NCBI GenBank assembly: GCA_045534775.1
Contig: JAZSKI010000023.1
Location: forward strand, 1-47,500
Source: JAZOTK01 sp045534775
GTDB lineage: Bacteria; Bacillota; Clostridia; RUG12999
Direction of reading: 5' to 3'
Length of the DNA stretch: 47,500 bases
Positions 7,188-15,213 of this stretch are shown in pieces. The notes under the pieces are model-generated. The model was not told the DNA's origin. It saw only the letters and a program-made list of their open reading frames with translations, and did not search any database. The stretch's first letter is position 1. Every line of letters starts with the position of its first letter. The position numbers and the translations under genes were made by a program.

Positions 7188-7201
7188 GGCTGTCACCCCG
7201 T

Positions 7202-7624
7202 TTATTCTTCAATGTCCTTATATTTCTCCAACAGACCTATCCATCCGAAGGCTGTTACCTTCTCGCCCGTATCCTCGTCCTCAGTTTCGTATTTTTTATA
7301 CATACCGCATTTCTCAAAAAAAGCGACTGCACCCGTATTTTTACTGTAAACCGATGCATCTATACTCTTATATTCCGTCATACAATGCTCTAAAAGCTGT
7401 CTGCCTACGCCTCTGCCGCGGTTTCCCTCCGATACGCTGAGGGCAATTAAAAAATCCCTGTCAATTACAGCCACAAAGCCTATAGCCTCGCCGCCTTCGG
7501 TAAAAACAAAGGTTTCCGCCATATCCAGAAAATCCTCCGACAAAAACCCGTTGGTTTCGCTGCTGCTTTTATCCCACAGGTCTTTAACCCTATTTTCGTG
7601 GGTTTTATTATATTTTTCTATCAT
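7202..7624 (-). CDS. GNAT-family N-acetyltransferase
   Basis: 140 residues with the acetyl-CoA binding motif RGRGVGRQLL at 69-78, preceded by a beta strand (FLIALSV) and followed by VYSKNTGAVAFFEKCGM, the classic GNAT motifs A and B. It moves an acetyl group from acetyl-CoA to an amine; the substrate cannot be told. I chose the ATG at 7624 because AAAGGTGATATT precedes it. It is the first gene of a probable two-gene unit with the P-loop/Gls24 fusion. Confidence 0.88.
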   Translation of the reverse strand: MIEKYNKTHENRVKDLWDKSSSETNGFLSEDFLDMAETFVFTEGGEAIGFVAVIDRDFLIALSVSEGNRGRGVGRQLLEHCMTEYKSIDASVYSKNTGAVAFFEKCGMYKKYETEDEDTGEKVTAFGWIGLLEKYKDIEE

Positions 7625-7689
7625 AATATCACCTTTTGTGTTTGAATTTGTGCAGAAGTCCTCCACCACCGATGCGTTCCCCCTACCTT

Positions 7690-7795
7690 CAGGTAAGGAA
7701 GGCTTTTGGGTCAGTGTCTCGCCATCGTCGCAAGGAATAGCCCGGGTTTGCTCCCCTTGTCTAAAGGGGCTGTCAGCATAGCCGACCGGGGGATT
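7690..7795 (+). repeat. Dispersed intergenic repeat, degenerate copy (R4)
   Basis: The 196-base gap between the M16 peptidase and the GNAT gene has no gene. It holds GGAAGGCTTTTGGG and a hairpin CCCCTTgtctaAAGGGG (about 7753-7769), followed by CTGTCAGCATAGCCGACCGGGGG. This pattern of a C4T/AG4 stem, then CTGTC, then a GATGAGG-like or GGGG tail, is also seen at 19886, 30601 and 31941. It may also terminate the long operon ending at 7821. Confidence 0.5.
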
Positions 7796-7820
7796 TGGTT
7801 CTTCGGCAGATTTTCAATTC

Positions 7821-9092
7821 TCAACCTGCTTCGCTTTGTGGAACAATCTTTGAAATTACTGCCTTTTCTTCTGTCAGATGGGTTTTGAACACCTTTTCAA
7901 CGTCATCTGCTGTTACGGTTTTATAGGCATCAAATATTTTAAACATATCAAGTCCCGTTGTATTATGTCTCGCTATGGCTCCTGCATATTCCTCCGGGTC
8001 ATCAAAAATGCTCAGGCTTCTGCCGAATACTTTTCTTTTAATACGTTCTAAATCCTCGCTGTTCACCTTAAACTGTGCTATGGCTTTTTTTATTCTTGCA
8101 AAAACCTCATCGGCGTTTTCGCTCTGGTCGGAAATTTCGGAAAAGCCGTAATATTCCTCGGCAGTATAATCAATGCCGAAGGCAGGGGTAATAAGTCCTT
8201 CGCCGTAAAGCTCATTATAAAGCTTTGAGCTTTTCCCCAGCAACAGCTCCATAGCGATTTTCACTTCTGCCCGACGTTTTTCCGTATTTTCCGCCGCCTC
8301 ATCCTTAAAGCCTATCATATACATAGGCACAGCTACGCTCATTTCCTGAACTACCTCTTTTTTCACGATTTCCGAAGGCTCAACGGGGTATTTTCTCTTA
8401 ACCTCAGCCACCGCAGGAACGTCCTTCAAAAACTCATCAACCCAGCCTTTTACCTCATTGATATCAAAATCTCCTACCAGCGACAGGGTCATATTAGACG
8501 GATGATAAAAGGTATTATAGCAGGTATAAAGGGTATCCTTTGTGATTTCCGATATGCTCGCTACCGTACCTGCAATATCCCGTTTTACAGGGAAATTCTT
8601 ATACAGACAGCCAAGCATATTAAAATAGCATTTCCAGGACGGGTTATCGTCATACATTCCTATTTCCTGACCGATAATGCCTTGCTCCTTTGCCACATTT
8701 TCTTCCGTAAAATACGGGCTTTGGACGAAAGTTAAAAGGGTCTTTAAATTCTCTTTGAAATTCTCCGTACACCAGAAATAATAGGCAGTCATATCGAAGC
8801 TTGTATAGGCATTGGCACCTGCACCGCACCTGCTGAACATATCGAAAACATTGGAGCCGTCAGGCTGTTCAAAGACCTTATGCTCAAGAAAATGAGCCAC
8901 TCCATCGGGGACCGATATAAATTCCTTTTCACCTACGGGTACAAATTCATTATCAACAGACCCGAAATGAGTGGAAAAGAACGCCGCCGATTTACTGAAG
9001 CCCTCTTTTTTTACCATATACACCCGAACGCCGCTGCTGTGGGTATAGCCGGTTACTGTTTCGTTTACACTGCTGTATTTAATTTCATTCAT
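7821..9092 (-). CDS. ymfH: M16-family metallopeptidase, YmfH-like (active partner)
   Basis: 423 residues. The inverted zinc motif HxxEH is present as HFLEH at 67-71, and Glu143 in GIIGQEIGMYDDN is the likely third metal ligand. Family M16 enzymes often work as an active subunit with an inactive partner, and the partner is encoded directly upstream at 9094-10320. No signal peptide is visible, so the pair is probably cytoplasmic; YmfF/YmfH-type proteins have been linked to peptide processing, but the substrate here is unknown. The ATG at 9092 follows AGGAATGGAATAAA. Last gene of the long minus-strand run starting with rlmN. Confidence 0.9.
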   Translation of the reverse strand: MNEIKYSSVNETVTGYTHSSGVRVYMVKKEGFSKSAAFFSTHFGSVDNEFVPVGEKEFISVPDGVAHFLEHKVFEQPDGSNVFDMFSRCGAGANAYTSFDMTAYYFWCTENFKENLKTLLTFVQSPYFTEENVAKEQGIIGQEIGMYDDNPSWKCYFNMLGCLYKNFPVKRDIAGTVASISEITKDTLYTCYNTFYHPSNMTLSLVGDFDINEVKGWVDEFLKDVPAVAEVKRKYPVEPSEIVKKEVVQEMSVAVPMYMIGFKDEAAENTEKRRAEVKIAMELLLGKSSKLYNELYGEGLITPAFGIDYTAEEYYGFSEISDQSENADEVFARIKKAIAQFKVNSEDLERIKRKVFGRSLSIFDDPEEYAGAIARHNTTGLDMFKIFDAYKTVTADDVEKVFKTHLTEEKAVISKIVPQSEAG

Positions 9093-9093
9093 T

Positions 9094-10320
9094 TTATTCC
9101 ATTCCTTTCAGGAAATATACCGTATCGGGATTCACGGTCTTTGCCGCCGCGATTATACCTTCCCTCGTTACCTTGCGGATATTTTCGATTATCTCCTCTA
9201 TATCCTCCCTGACGCCTGCCACCTGCTGACCCACATAAAAATCTATAAGTGTGGACGGTGTATCAGCAAGGGAGCTGTAAGCGTTTATCAGGCTTTTCTT
9301 TGCCGCATCTGTTTCAAAATCGGCAATGTTTCCTTTTTTCATTTCCTCAAGCTGGTTAAATATTTCATTTTTCGTCTCCTCGTATTTATCAAATTCTATA
9401 CCGGTGCTGACGTTTATAAGTCCTTTCCCGCGTACAAGTCTTGAATAGGCATAATAAGCAAGGCTCAGCTTTTCGCGGACATTATTAAAGAGTTTGCTGT
9501 GGGTGCCGCTACCGAAAATGCTGTTCATCAGCATCAAATCATAATAGCTCTCACAACTTGTTTTCATGCCAATTACCAGCTTACCCTGCGTTACGTCCAT
9601 ATTTTCAAAAACATACCGAACCTCGCCCGGCTCGGGAGATTTTTCGGCAGGTCTCATTTCGCCTTTTGCTTGGATTTCGCCAAAAATCCTTATAATTTCG
9701 TCTCTGTCACATTGCCCTATGGCGAATATATCTATTTTTGAATTTTTTATAATACCGTCATAGTGAGCTTTAAGAGTTTCCGCTGTGATTTTGCTCAACT
9801 CCTCTTCGCTGCCGTATTCATAAACAGCATAAGGCTCGCCCTTGCACATTTCCTCCGTCATACGTTGGGAGGCGTATTCTTTTTTGTCGTTTTTAAGTGC
9901 CGCTATGCGGTTTTTAAGATTTTCCTTCTCCACCGCCACTACCGTCTCATCAAAGGCAGTACCGTCGGTTTTGGGGTTGAATATTATTTCATAGAGAAAT
10001 TCCGCCAGCAGCTTTGTCATATTTTCGCCCGTATATTTATCTGTCGGGGCTGATATCTCAAAGCCTATGACCTGAGTTTCGCTTTTTTTCCTTATTCCCG
10101 CACCGAAGCTTGCTCCGAACATCCATTCCAGATGCTTTTCCAGCGTTATTTTTTCCGGATATTTTTCTGAGGCATTTTTAAGCACCGCCGCCAGCAGAGC
10201 ATTAAGGCTCGCCTCCCCTTCAATGGGTCTGTAAATATTCACACCTAAGGTCAGGGTTTTAAATTTATCGGTTTTAAGCATATTAAGGGTCGCTCCGCCC
10301 TTTAATTCAAATCTTTCCAT
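9094..10320 (-). CDS. ymfF: M16-family peptidase homologue, YmfF-like (inactive partner)
   Basis: 408 residues with the M16 fold throughout (LNALLAAVLKNAS, then FGAGIRKKSETQVIGFEISAP and a late NIFGSGTHSKLFNNVREKLSLAY segment typical of the C-terminal lobe). The zinc-binding HxxEH motif is missing: the matching N-terminal helix reads LEKHLEWMFG. It is therefore probably the non-catalytic subunit that shapes the cavity for the active protein encoded next. Its ATG overlaps the DUF624 stop by one base (TAATG), and it ends one base before the next start, so the pair is translationally coupled. Confidence 0.88.
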   Translation of the reverse strand: MERFELKGGATLNMLKTDKFKTLTLGVNIYRPIEGEASLNALLAAVLKNASEKYPEKITLEKHLEWMFGASFGAGIRKKSETQVIGFEISAPTDKYTGENMTKLLAEFLYEIIFNPKTDGTAFDETVVAVEKENLKNRIAALKNDKKEYASQRMTEEMCKGEPYAVYEYGSEEELSKITAETLKAHYDGIIKNSKIDIFAIGQCDRDEIIRIFGEIQAKGEMRPAEKSPEPGEVRYVFENMDVTQGKLVIGMKTSCESYYDLMLMNSIFGSGTHSKLFNNVREKLSLAYYAYSRLVRGKGLINVSTGIEFDKYEETKNEIFNQLEEMKKGNIADFETDAAKKSLINAYSSLADTPSTLIDFYVGQQVAGVREDIEEIIENIRKVTREGIIAAAKTVNPDTVYFLKGME

Positions 10321-11279
10321 TATTGCTCCTCTTCTCTGTTTTTAAAGAGACTTGCCACGTCATTTTCGTGCAATACCTCAGGATAATTCACCACCTCGTC
10401 ATCATCCCCGTAAATATCCTCGTCCTCTTCTATATATTCTTCCTCGGTTTCTTCAATTCTATCCAACAGATATTTTTTTATAACGGGGTATGAAAACATC
10501 TGTCCTATAAGCCCTTCTACGGAAATCATAACCGTTACGGTAAGAATAAAGGCTATCAGCGGATTTATAAAGGAATAGAAAAGTATTCCATAAACTGCTC
10601 CCCTTACTATCATACCGCCCAGGTTTCTCGGCATTGCCAGTACAGTCATTATAAAGGCATTTTTATATATCTGTTTCAGGGTAAGGGTAAAGGTAACCAT
10701 CATTGTCCATATATAAGTGTGCATAATTAAATACAGTACCACCACCATCGCAAATAATACTCCAAGCACACTATATATAAGCCCCTGATTCCACATAATA
10801 AGATAAAATCTGAGGTTTATCAGGAACACCGTCATTACAGCCACGTCTACGAGGAACGCCACTATACCCTGTTTAAAATTTTTCTTTGTCTGTTCAACAA
10901 AATCGCTCCACAGCCACGCGTGGTCTTCTCTGACATAGTTTCTGAGTATGTAGGTATATCCCGTAACGCAGGGGCTTCCTGCACCGAACATTACAATCGC
11001 CATTGCTACCGCTGCTCCCACTACAAGCATTCCAAGCGCTATATCTATTTCAGACGCAAGACCTGCCATAACGTCGCTTAAAAGCCAGCTTACTATAAAA
11101 ATATAATATATAATCGCAGGGATGCAGGTCACAATATACAGCAAATTAAGCTTAACATAGTTCCAGAATTTTCTGAAAAACAGTTCAAAAAATCTCGGCA
11201 CACCTTTTTTTTGTGGTTCATCCTTTTCTACTCCTTTACCCGGTTTGTTGTAGTTTGCCATTCCGAAAAATCCTGCCAT
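10320..11279 (-). CDS. DUF624 (YesL-type) integral membrane protein
   Basis: 319 residues with about five to six hydrophobic segments (near 45-70, 80-105, 135-155, 160-185, 200-220 and 225-255) and an acidic cytoplasmic tail (EETEEEYIEEDEDIYGDDDE). The N-terminal RFFELFFRKFWNYVKLNLLY followed by a Pro-containing helix is characteristic of DUF624/YesL. Function unknown; YesL relatives often sit with sugar transporters, but here the neighbours are cvpA and the M16 pair. The ATG at 11279 follows AAAAGGAGAAGAGAAA. Confidence 0.8.
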   Translation of the reverse strand: MAGFFGMANYNKPGKGVEKDEPQKKGVPRFFELFFRKFWNYVKLNLLYIVTCIPAIIYYIFIVSWLLSDVMAGLASEIDIALGMLVVGAAVAMAIVMFGAGSPCVTGYTYILRNYVREDHAWLWSDFVEQTKKNFKQGIVAFLVDVAVMTVFLINLRFYLIMWNQGLIYSVLGVLFAMVVVLYLIMHTYIWTMMVTFTLTLKQIYKNAFIMTVLAMPRNLGGMIVRGAVYGILFYSFINPLIAFILTVTVMISVEGLIGQMFSYPVIKKYLLDRIEETEEEYIEEDEDIYGDDDEVVNYPEVLHENDVASLFKNREEEQ

Positions 11280-11293
11280 TTTCTCTTCTCCTT

Positions 11294-11917
11294 TTATTTT
11301 ATCATATTAATAATTATGTTGTTATCTATAAAATACTTTGCAATAAACGAGGTTTGTACCCCTTCATAAAGCACATCTCCGCCGCCATACGCCGCAACTA
11401 TAAATACTATTGCCGCTGTTATGTAGCACAAAACGAGGCCTATAAGAAGTCCTGCCGCTCCACCCAGCACCTGATTTAGCTGTTTTATAACAGGAACCTT
11501 TGTCATTATTCCCAGCATACCCATAATAAGCGCTATACCTATTTTTATCACTATAATAAAAATTATCACAAGAATAACCGCAAACACCGTTTCAGCCGCA
11601 GCCGCCGCTATGGCATCAGCACCGCTTGTAAGCATTTCGGGTGATATAAGCTTTGACAGGTATTCAGGCATATTGCCATCCACCGCCGCTGTTATTGTAG
11701 GTTTGACGGTATTTGCTATGCTTGTTTTTATACCCTCCAGTATATCTGCCATAAAGGGAACGGACATCATCAGGTTTACAAAAGGATTATATAAGGTTAC
11801 GCCGAGAAATATACTTAAAATAAGAGATACAAATCCCATGACAGTTTTCACAAAGCCTCTTTTTGCACCAATAACTACGCAAATTAAAATTATTGCTATA
11901 CACACTAAATCCAACAT
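11294..11917 (-). CDS. cvpA: CvpA-family membrane protein
   Basis: 207 residues. The start MLDLVCIAIILICVVIGAKRG, with a first helix ending in a K/R-G pair, followed by a second helix (VMGFVSLILSIFLGV) and two later hydrophobic stretches near 110-135 and 150-175, is the CvpA (colicin V production) pattern. In Bacillota these are cell-envelope proteins of uncertain role. AAAAAGGGGATGAGAGT precedes the ATG. It lies 16 bases after the DUF5711 gene. Confidence 0.85.
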   Translation of the reverse strand: MLDLVCIAIILICVVIGAKRGFVKTVMGFVSLILSIFLGVTLYNPFVNLMMSVPFMADILEGIKTSIANTVKPTITAAVDGNMPEYLSKLISPEMLTSGADAIAAAAAETVFAVILVIIFIIVIKIGIALIMGMLGIMTKVPVIKQLNQVLGGAAGLLIGLVLCYITAAIVFIVAAYGGGDVLYEGVQTSFIAKYFIDNNIIINMIK

Positions 11918-11933
11918 ACTCTCATCCCCTTTT

Positions 11934-13076
11934 TTATCTGATAAATCTCAGCTTAGCCGTATTTCCTTCGTCAAGATATACTCTGTTGCCGAACTTAAAA
12001 ATACTGCCGTCATAAATATCAGTATCACACGAAAATTCTTTTCTGTTTGTTCCTTTGCAGTTTGACATTACCGCAGTTTTCCCCGATATTATAAGTATAC
12101 GGCTTAAATTTGTGGAAATTCCGTCAATTTCACCTTCAAACACAAAGCTTCCTTTTTTTCTTCCGTTTATGCTGTAGCTTGTTACCGTCTGTCTCAAATC
12201 AAGACTGCTGTTTCCGGTTACGAAAATCAAATTCCCTTTTGAGGAAATATTAAACCGATTAAGAACCTCGCCTTCGTATTCTATCTCTTTTTTAACCTGA
12301 CCGCCGGAGGATAAGATTCTGGTTTTAATGTCTGATACCACTACTAATCTGCCGCTTTTCCATTCAAGTGCCGAAATCAGCTCTCCTTCGCAGGTTAAGA
12401 CTGTTTCCCTGGAGTCCTTCACCGTAATGTCAAAGTATATAATATTACTGCACAGTCTGCCGTTTGCGCTGTCGGCAACGGCTACCGCCAGGGTTTTGCC
12501 GTCCTCTGACAAGGCGGCATCTGTCAGATATCCGCTACCTGCCCACCACGCAAACCGTTGCTCGCCTTTATCGTTATATACCGCTATGCCGCCGTGATAG
12601 GGTTCTTTATCCATAATGACAGCTATATCTCCCGTTTCATTTACCTTCACGTTTATCACAGGTTCATCTGTCAAAATCATTTCATATTTACCGTTTTCTT
12701 GAATAGAATAAACTGTTTTGCTTTTTGCGGAGGATACTGCCGCATTATGCTTTGCCACCGACATAATCGGTTTATCAAGCTGTCCTTCTATATACCACTT
12801 TTCCTTTCCGCCGCGGTTAATTCCCGTAATCCCGTTTTTGTCGCAGGCTACCACTATATCTGCCATGGTATCGCTTATCCTATCCGCGGAATTGCTCGTC
12901 AGATAGGTTGCCTCTCCGCCTACAGGTATCAGCTCTGCAATATACTCGCGGTATCCTGTCAGACATATCACCGCCAGGATAATTACAGCCGCCACGGCAT
13001 ATTTCTTTCTTCTTTCAACCCTGATATTTTTCTTTTGTAATACACGTGGTTTATATTTTTCTATCTGAGCCGCCAA
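11934..13076 (-). CDS. DUF5711-type membrane-anchored beta-propeller-like protein
   Basis: About 380 residues. A basic N-terminus is followed by one membrane helix near 27-45 (YAVAAVIILAVICLTGY), then a long region of repeated short strands (VACDKNGITGINRGGKEKWYI, LSEDGKTLAVAVAD, NISSKGNLIFVTGNS) that looks like a WD/PQQ-type propeller outside the membrane. This matches the clostridial DUF5711 family; function unknown. There are two candidate starts: GTG at 13082, almost touching AAAAGGAGG, and TTG at 13076 with a normal seven-base spacing. I prefer the TTG. Confidence 0.75.
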   Translation of the reverse strand: MAAQIEKYKPRVLQKKNIRVERRKKYAVAAVIILAVICLTGYREYIAELIPVGGEATYLTSNSADRISDTMADIVVACDKNGITGINRGGKEKWYIEGQLDKPIMSVAKHNAAVSSAKSKTVYSIQENGKYEMILTDEPVINVKVNETGDIAVIMDKEPYHGGIAVYNDKGEQRFAWWAGSGYLTDAALSEDGKTLAVAVADSANGRLCSNIIYFDITVKDSRETVLTCEGELISALEWKSGRLVVVSDIKTRILSSGGQVKKEIEYEGEVLNRFNISSKGNLIFVTGNSSLDLRQTVTSYSINGRKKGSFVFEGEIDGISTNLSRILIISGKTAVMSNCKGTNRKEFSCDTDIYDGSIFKFGNRVYLDEGNTAKLRFIR

Positions 13077-13090
13077 AGCCACACCTCCTT

Positions 13091-13699
13091 TTAACGTTTT
13101 CCGATATGTATAACTGCCAGCATACCCTTGCCTGTTTTTATTTCTGCTTCAGGCTGTGTCATCACATTACTTATGCCGAGAGGCTCATGCCACGTCAGCC
13201 TGCCTCCCGCAAGAGCGTATTCAAGCCCCTTTGTATAAATATCCTCGACATCGCCGCCAAGGGGAAAAAGAGAAACCGTATCGCCGATTTTCCCCTTTAT
13301 CTTACCTTCCTTTTCAATGACGAAAATTTCCGTATTTTCTCCTAAAACACGCAGAGCTATCCCCTTTTTTGCGGCATACGCCGCCAGGGTTATATTGGCA
13401 AGCTCGTGGTCAACTCTGCCGCCCAGGCCGCAGACCACATCTATATTTTTATATCCCATTTCAGCCAGATAATCTACGCACAGCCTTGTATCTGTTTCGT
13501 CCTTTTTAGGATTTGCCCTGATGAGGGTTATATCCTTGGGCAATTCTTTGACAGAGTCCATATCGCCGATAAGGGCGTAGGGTTTTACGCCTGCACGACA
13601 GGCATTTTCATAGCCTCCATCGGCACATACGGTCATATACCCTTTTACATCATCTGCTCCGCCAAAATCACCGCCTGCAAAAATTATGGCTTTTTTCAT
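13091..13699 (-). CDS. thiN: Thiamine pyrophosphokinase
   Basis: 202 residues with the family motifs CADGGYENA near 26-34, LIGDMDS near 43-49, KKDETDTRLC near 65-74 and GGRVDHELAN near 94-103. It transfers pyrophosphate from ATP to thiamine to give thiamine diphosphate. It is the usual neighbour of rpe and rsgA in Bacillota. The ATG at 13699 follows GGAAGGGTAAACC and is four bases after the rpe stop. Confidence 0.93.
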   Translation of the reverse strand: MKKAIIFAGGDFGGADDVKGYMTVCADGGYENACRAGVKPYALIGDMDSVKELPKDITLIRANPKKDETDTRLCVDYLAEMGYKNIDVVCGLGGRVDHELANITLAAYAAKKGIALRVLGENTEIFVIEKEGKIKGKIGDTVSLFPLGGDVEDIYTKGLEYALAGGRLTWHEPLGISNVMTQPEAEIKTGKGMLAVIHIGKR

Positions 13700-13703
13700 C
13701 GGT

Positions 13704-14348
13704 TTACCCTTCCTTAATTGCTTTTATTGCCGCCGCTATATCCGTTGCACCAAAAATACTGCTTCCTGCTACCAGCACATTTGCTCCCGCTTTTTTTATA
13801 ATTCCGCAGTTTTCAGCCGTTACTCCTCCGTCAATTTCAATCAGAAACTCCTCGCCTGCCGCCTGCCTGAATTTTTTTACCTTTTCCAGCACATCAGGTA
13901 TAAATTTCTGACCGCCGAAACCGGGATATACGCTCATTATGAGTATCATATCAACGCGGTTTACATAATCTATGTAAGGCTCAGCCTCTGTGTCGGGTTT
14001 CAATACAATCCCCGCCTTTATTCCGTAGGAATGGATTAAATCTATACATTCATCTATATCGCTTTCCGCCTCTACGTGTACCGTTATCATATCGGCACCG
14101 ACTTCTGCAAAGGGTTTTATATAATCAATCGGGTTTGACAGCATAAGATGAACGTCAAAGAACGCCTTGCTGTGAGGTCTCAGCATTTTTACCACAGAAG
14201 GTCCGAAGGACAGGTTTGGGACAAAATGCCCGTCCATTATATCAAGATGAAGCCAGGTTGCTCCGCCTTCCTCCGCTTCTTTTGTCTGTTTACCTAAATT
14301 TGCCGCATCTGCCGACAAAATAGAAGGTGCTATTATAATATCTTCCAT
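13704..14348 (-). CDS. rpe: Ribulose-phosphate 3-epimerase
   Basis: 214 residues forming a TIM barrel. It has IIIAPSILSAD at the start, HLDIMDGHFVPNLSFG with metal-binding His and Asp near 33-48, FDVHLM, VHVEAE, MSVYPGFGGQKF and IDGGV. It interconverts ribulose 5-phosphate and xylulose 5-phosphate in the pentose phosphate pathway. I chose the ATG at 14348, which overlaps the rsgA stop as TAATG; a start at 14360 is in frame but lies further inside rsgA. Part of the conserved rsgA-rpe-thiN block. Confidence 0.95.
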   Translation of the reverse strand: MEDIIIAPSILSADAANLGKQTKEAEEGGATWLHLDIMDGHFVPNLSFGPSVVKMLRPHSKAFFDVHLMLSNPIDYIKPFAEVGADMITVHVEAESDIDECIDLIHSYGIKAGIVLKPDTEAEPYIDYVNRVDMILIMSVYPGFGGQKFIPDVLEKVKKFRQAAGEEFLIEIDGGVTAENCGIIKKAGANVLVAGSSIFGATDIAAAIKAIKEG

Positions 14349-15208
14349 TACCGTTCCCATTCCTTTATATTTTTTAATCTTTCGTAAAATCTTACATAGC
14401 TTTCATATCGGCTTTTTCCTATAGCTCCTGCCTTCAGCGCCTCTTTTACGGCACAGTCGGGTTCGCCTATATGGCTACAGCCTCTGAATCTGCAATGACC
14501 TTTATATTCATCAAATTCGGGAAAATAATCCTCCAGCTCGGTTGCTCTTATATCATCAATTTCAAGGCTGGAAAAGCCCGGCGTATCCGCTACATAGCCG
14601 CCGCCCGCCAGAGTCAGCAGGGTAACCTCTCTCGTGGTATGCCTACCGCGACTTATTTTTTCGCTGACCCTGCCTGTTTCCAAATCGGCTTCGGGTAAAA
14701 TCAAATTCATAATACTTGTTTTGCCCACTCCCGAGCAACCTGCAAAAACTGAGGTTTTTCCTGTTAATTCAGCCTTTATCTCCTCTATACCGTCACCGTT
14801 TTTAGCCGATACGGTAAATACCTTGTAGCCCGTTTTTTTATAGGCTTCAACCAGCTCCGCCGTCTCTTCTTCCGAAATATCCATTTTGTTTATGATAATA
14901 TAGGGCGTAACACAGCTTCGCTCCGCCGCTACCGTCAACTTATCTGTAACCTCTGTTACGGGAGACGGCTCCGCCGCCGCAAATACAATAAACATATTAT
15001 CCACATTGGCTATGGGCGGACGTATAAACTCATTGCGTCGGGGTAATATTTTTTCGATACTGCCGTCAGGGCTTATCTCACAAGCATCACCCACCAGAGG
15101 GGTAAGTCCTTTTTTTCTGAACACTCCTCTCGCTTTACATTCCACTATACCCTCGGAGGTTTTGATATAATAAAAACCTCCTATTCCTTTTACTATTATC
15201 CCTTGCAT
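14348..15208 (-). CDS. rsgA: Ribosome small subunit-dependent GTPase A
   Basis: 286 residues with an N-terminal OB fold and circularly permuted GTPase motifs: NKMD (G4) appears first, then the P-loop GCSGVGKTS, then DTPGF (G3). The C-terminal zinc finger shows Cys-x-(5)-Cys-x-His and a later Cys in HCRFRGCSHIGEPDC. It assists late maturation of the 30S subunit. The ATG at 15208 follows GAGGAATAAAAGGT, five bases after the kinase stop. Phosphorylation by the PASTA kinase encoded next door is known in some Bacillota but not shown here. Confidence 0.96.
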   Translation of the reverse strand: MQGIIVKGIGGFYYIKTSEGIVECKARGVFRKKGLTPLVGDACEISPDGSIEKILPRRNEFIRPPIANVDNMFIVFAAAEPSPVTEVTDKLTVAAERSCVTPYIIINKMDISEEETAELVEAYKKTGYKVFTVSAKNGDGIEEIKAELTGKTSVFAGCSGVGKTSIMNLILPEADLETGRVSEKISRGRHTTREVTLLTLAGGGYVADTPGFSSLEIDDIRATELEDYFPEFDEYKGHCRFRGCSHIGEPDCAVKEALKAGAIGKSRYESYVRFYERLKNIKEWER

Positions 15209-15213
15209 ACCTT

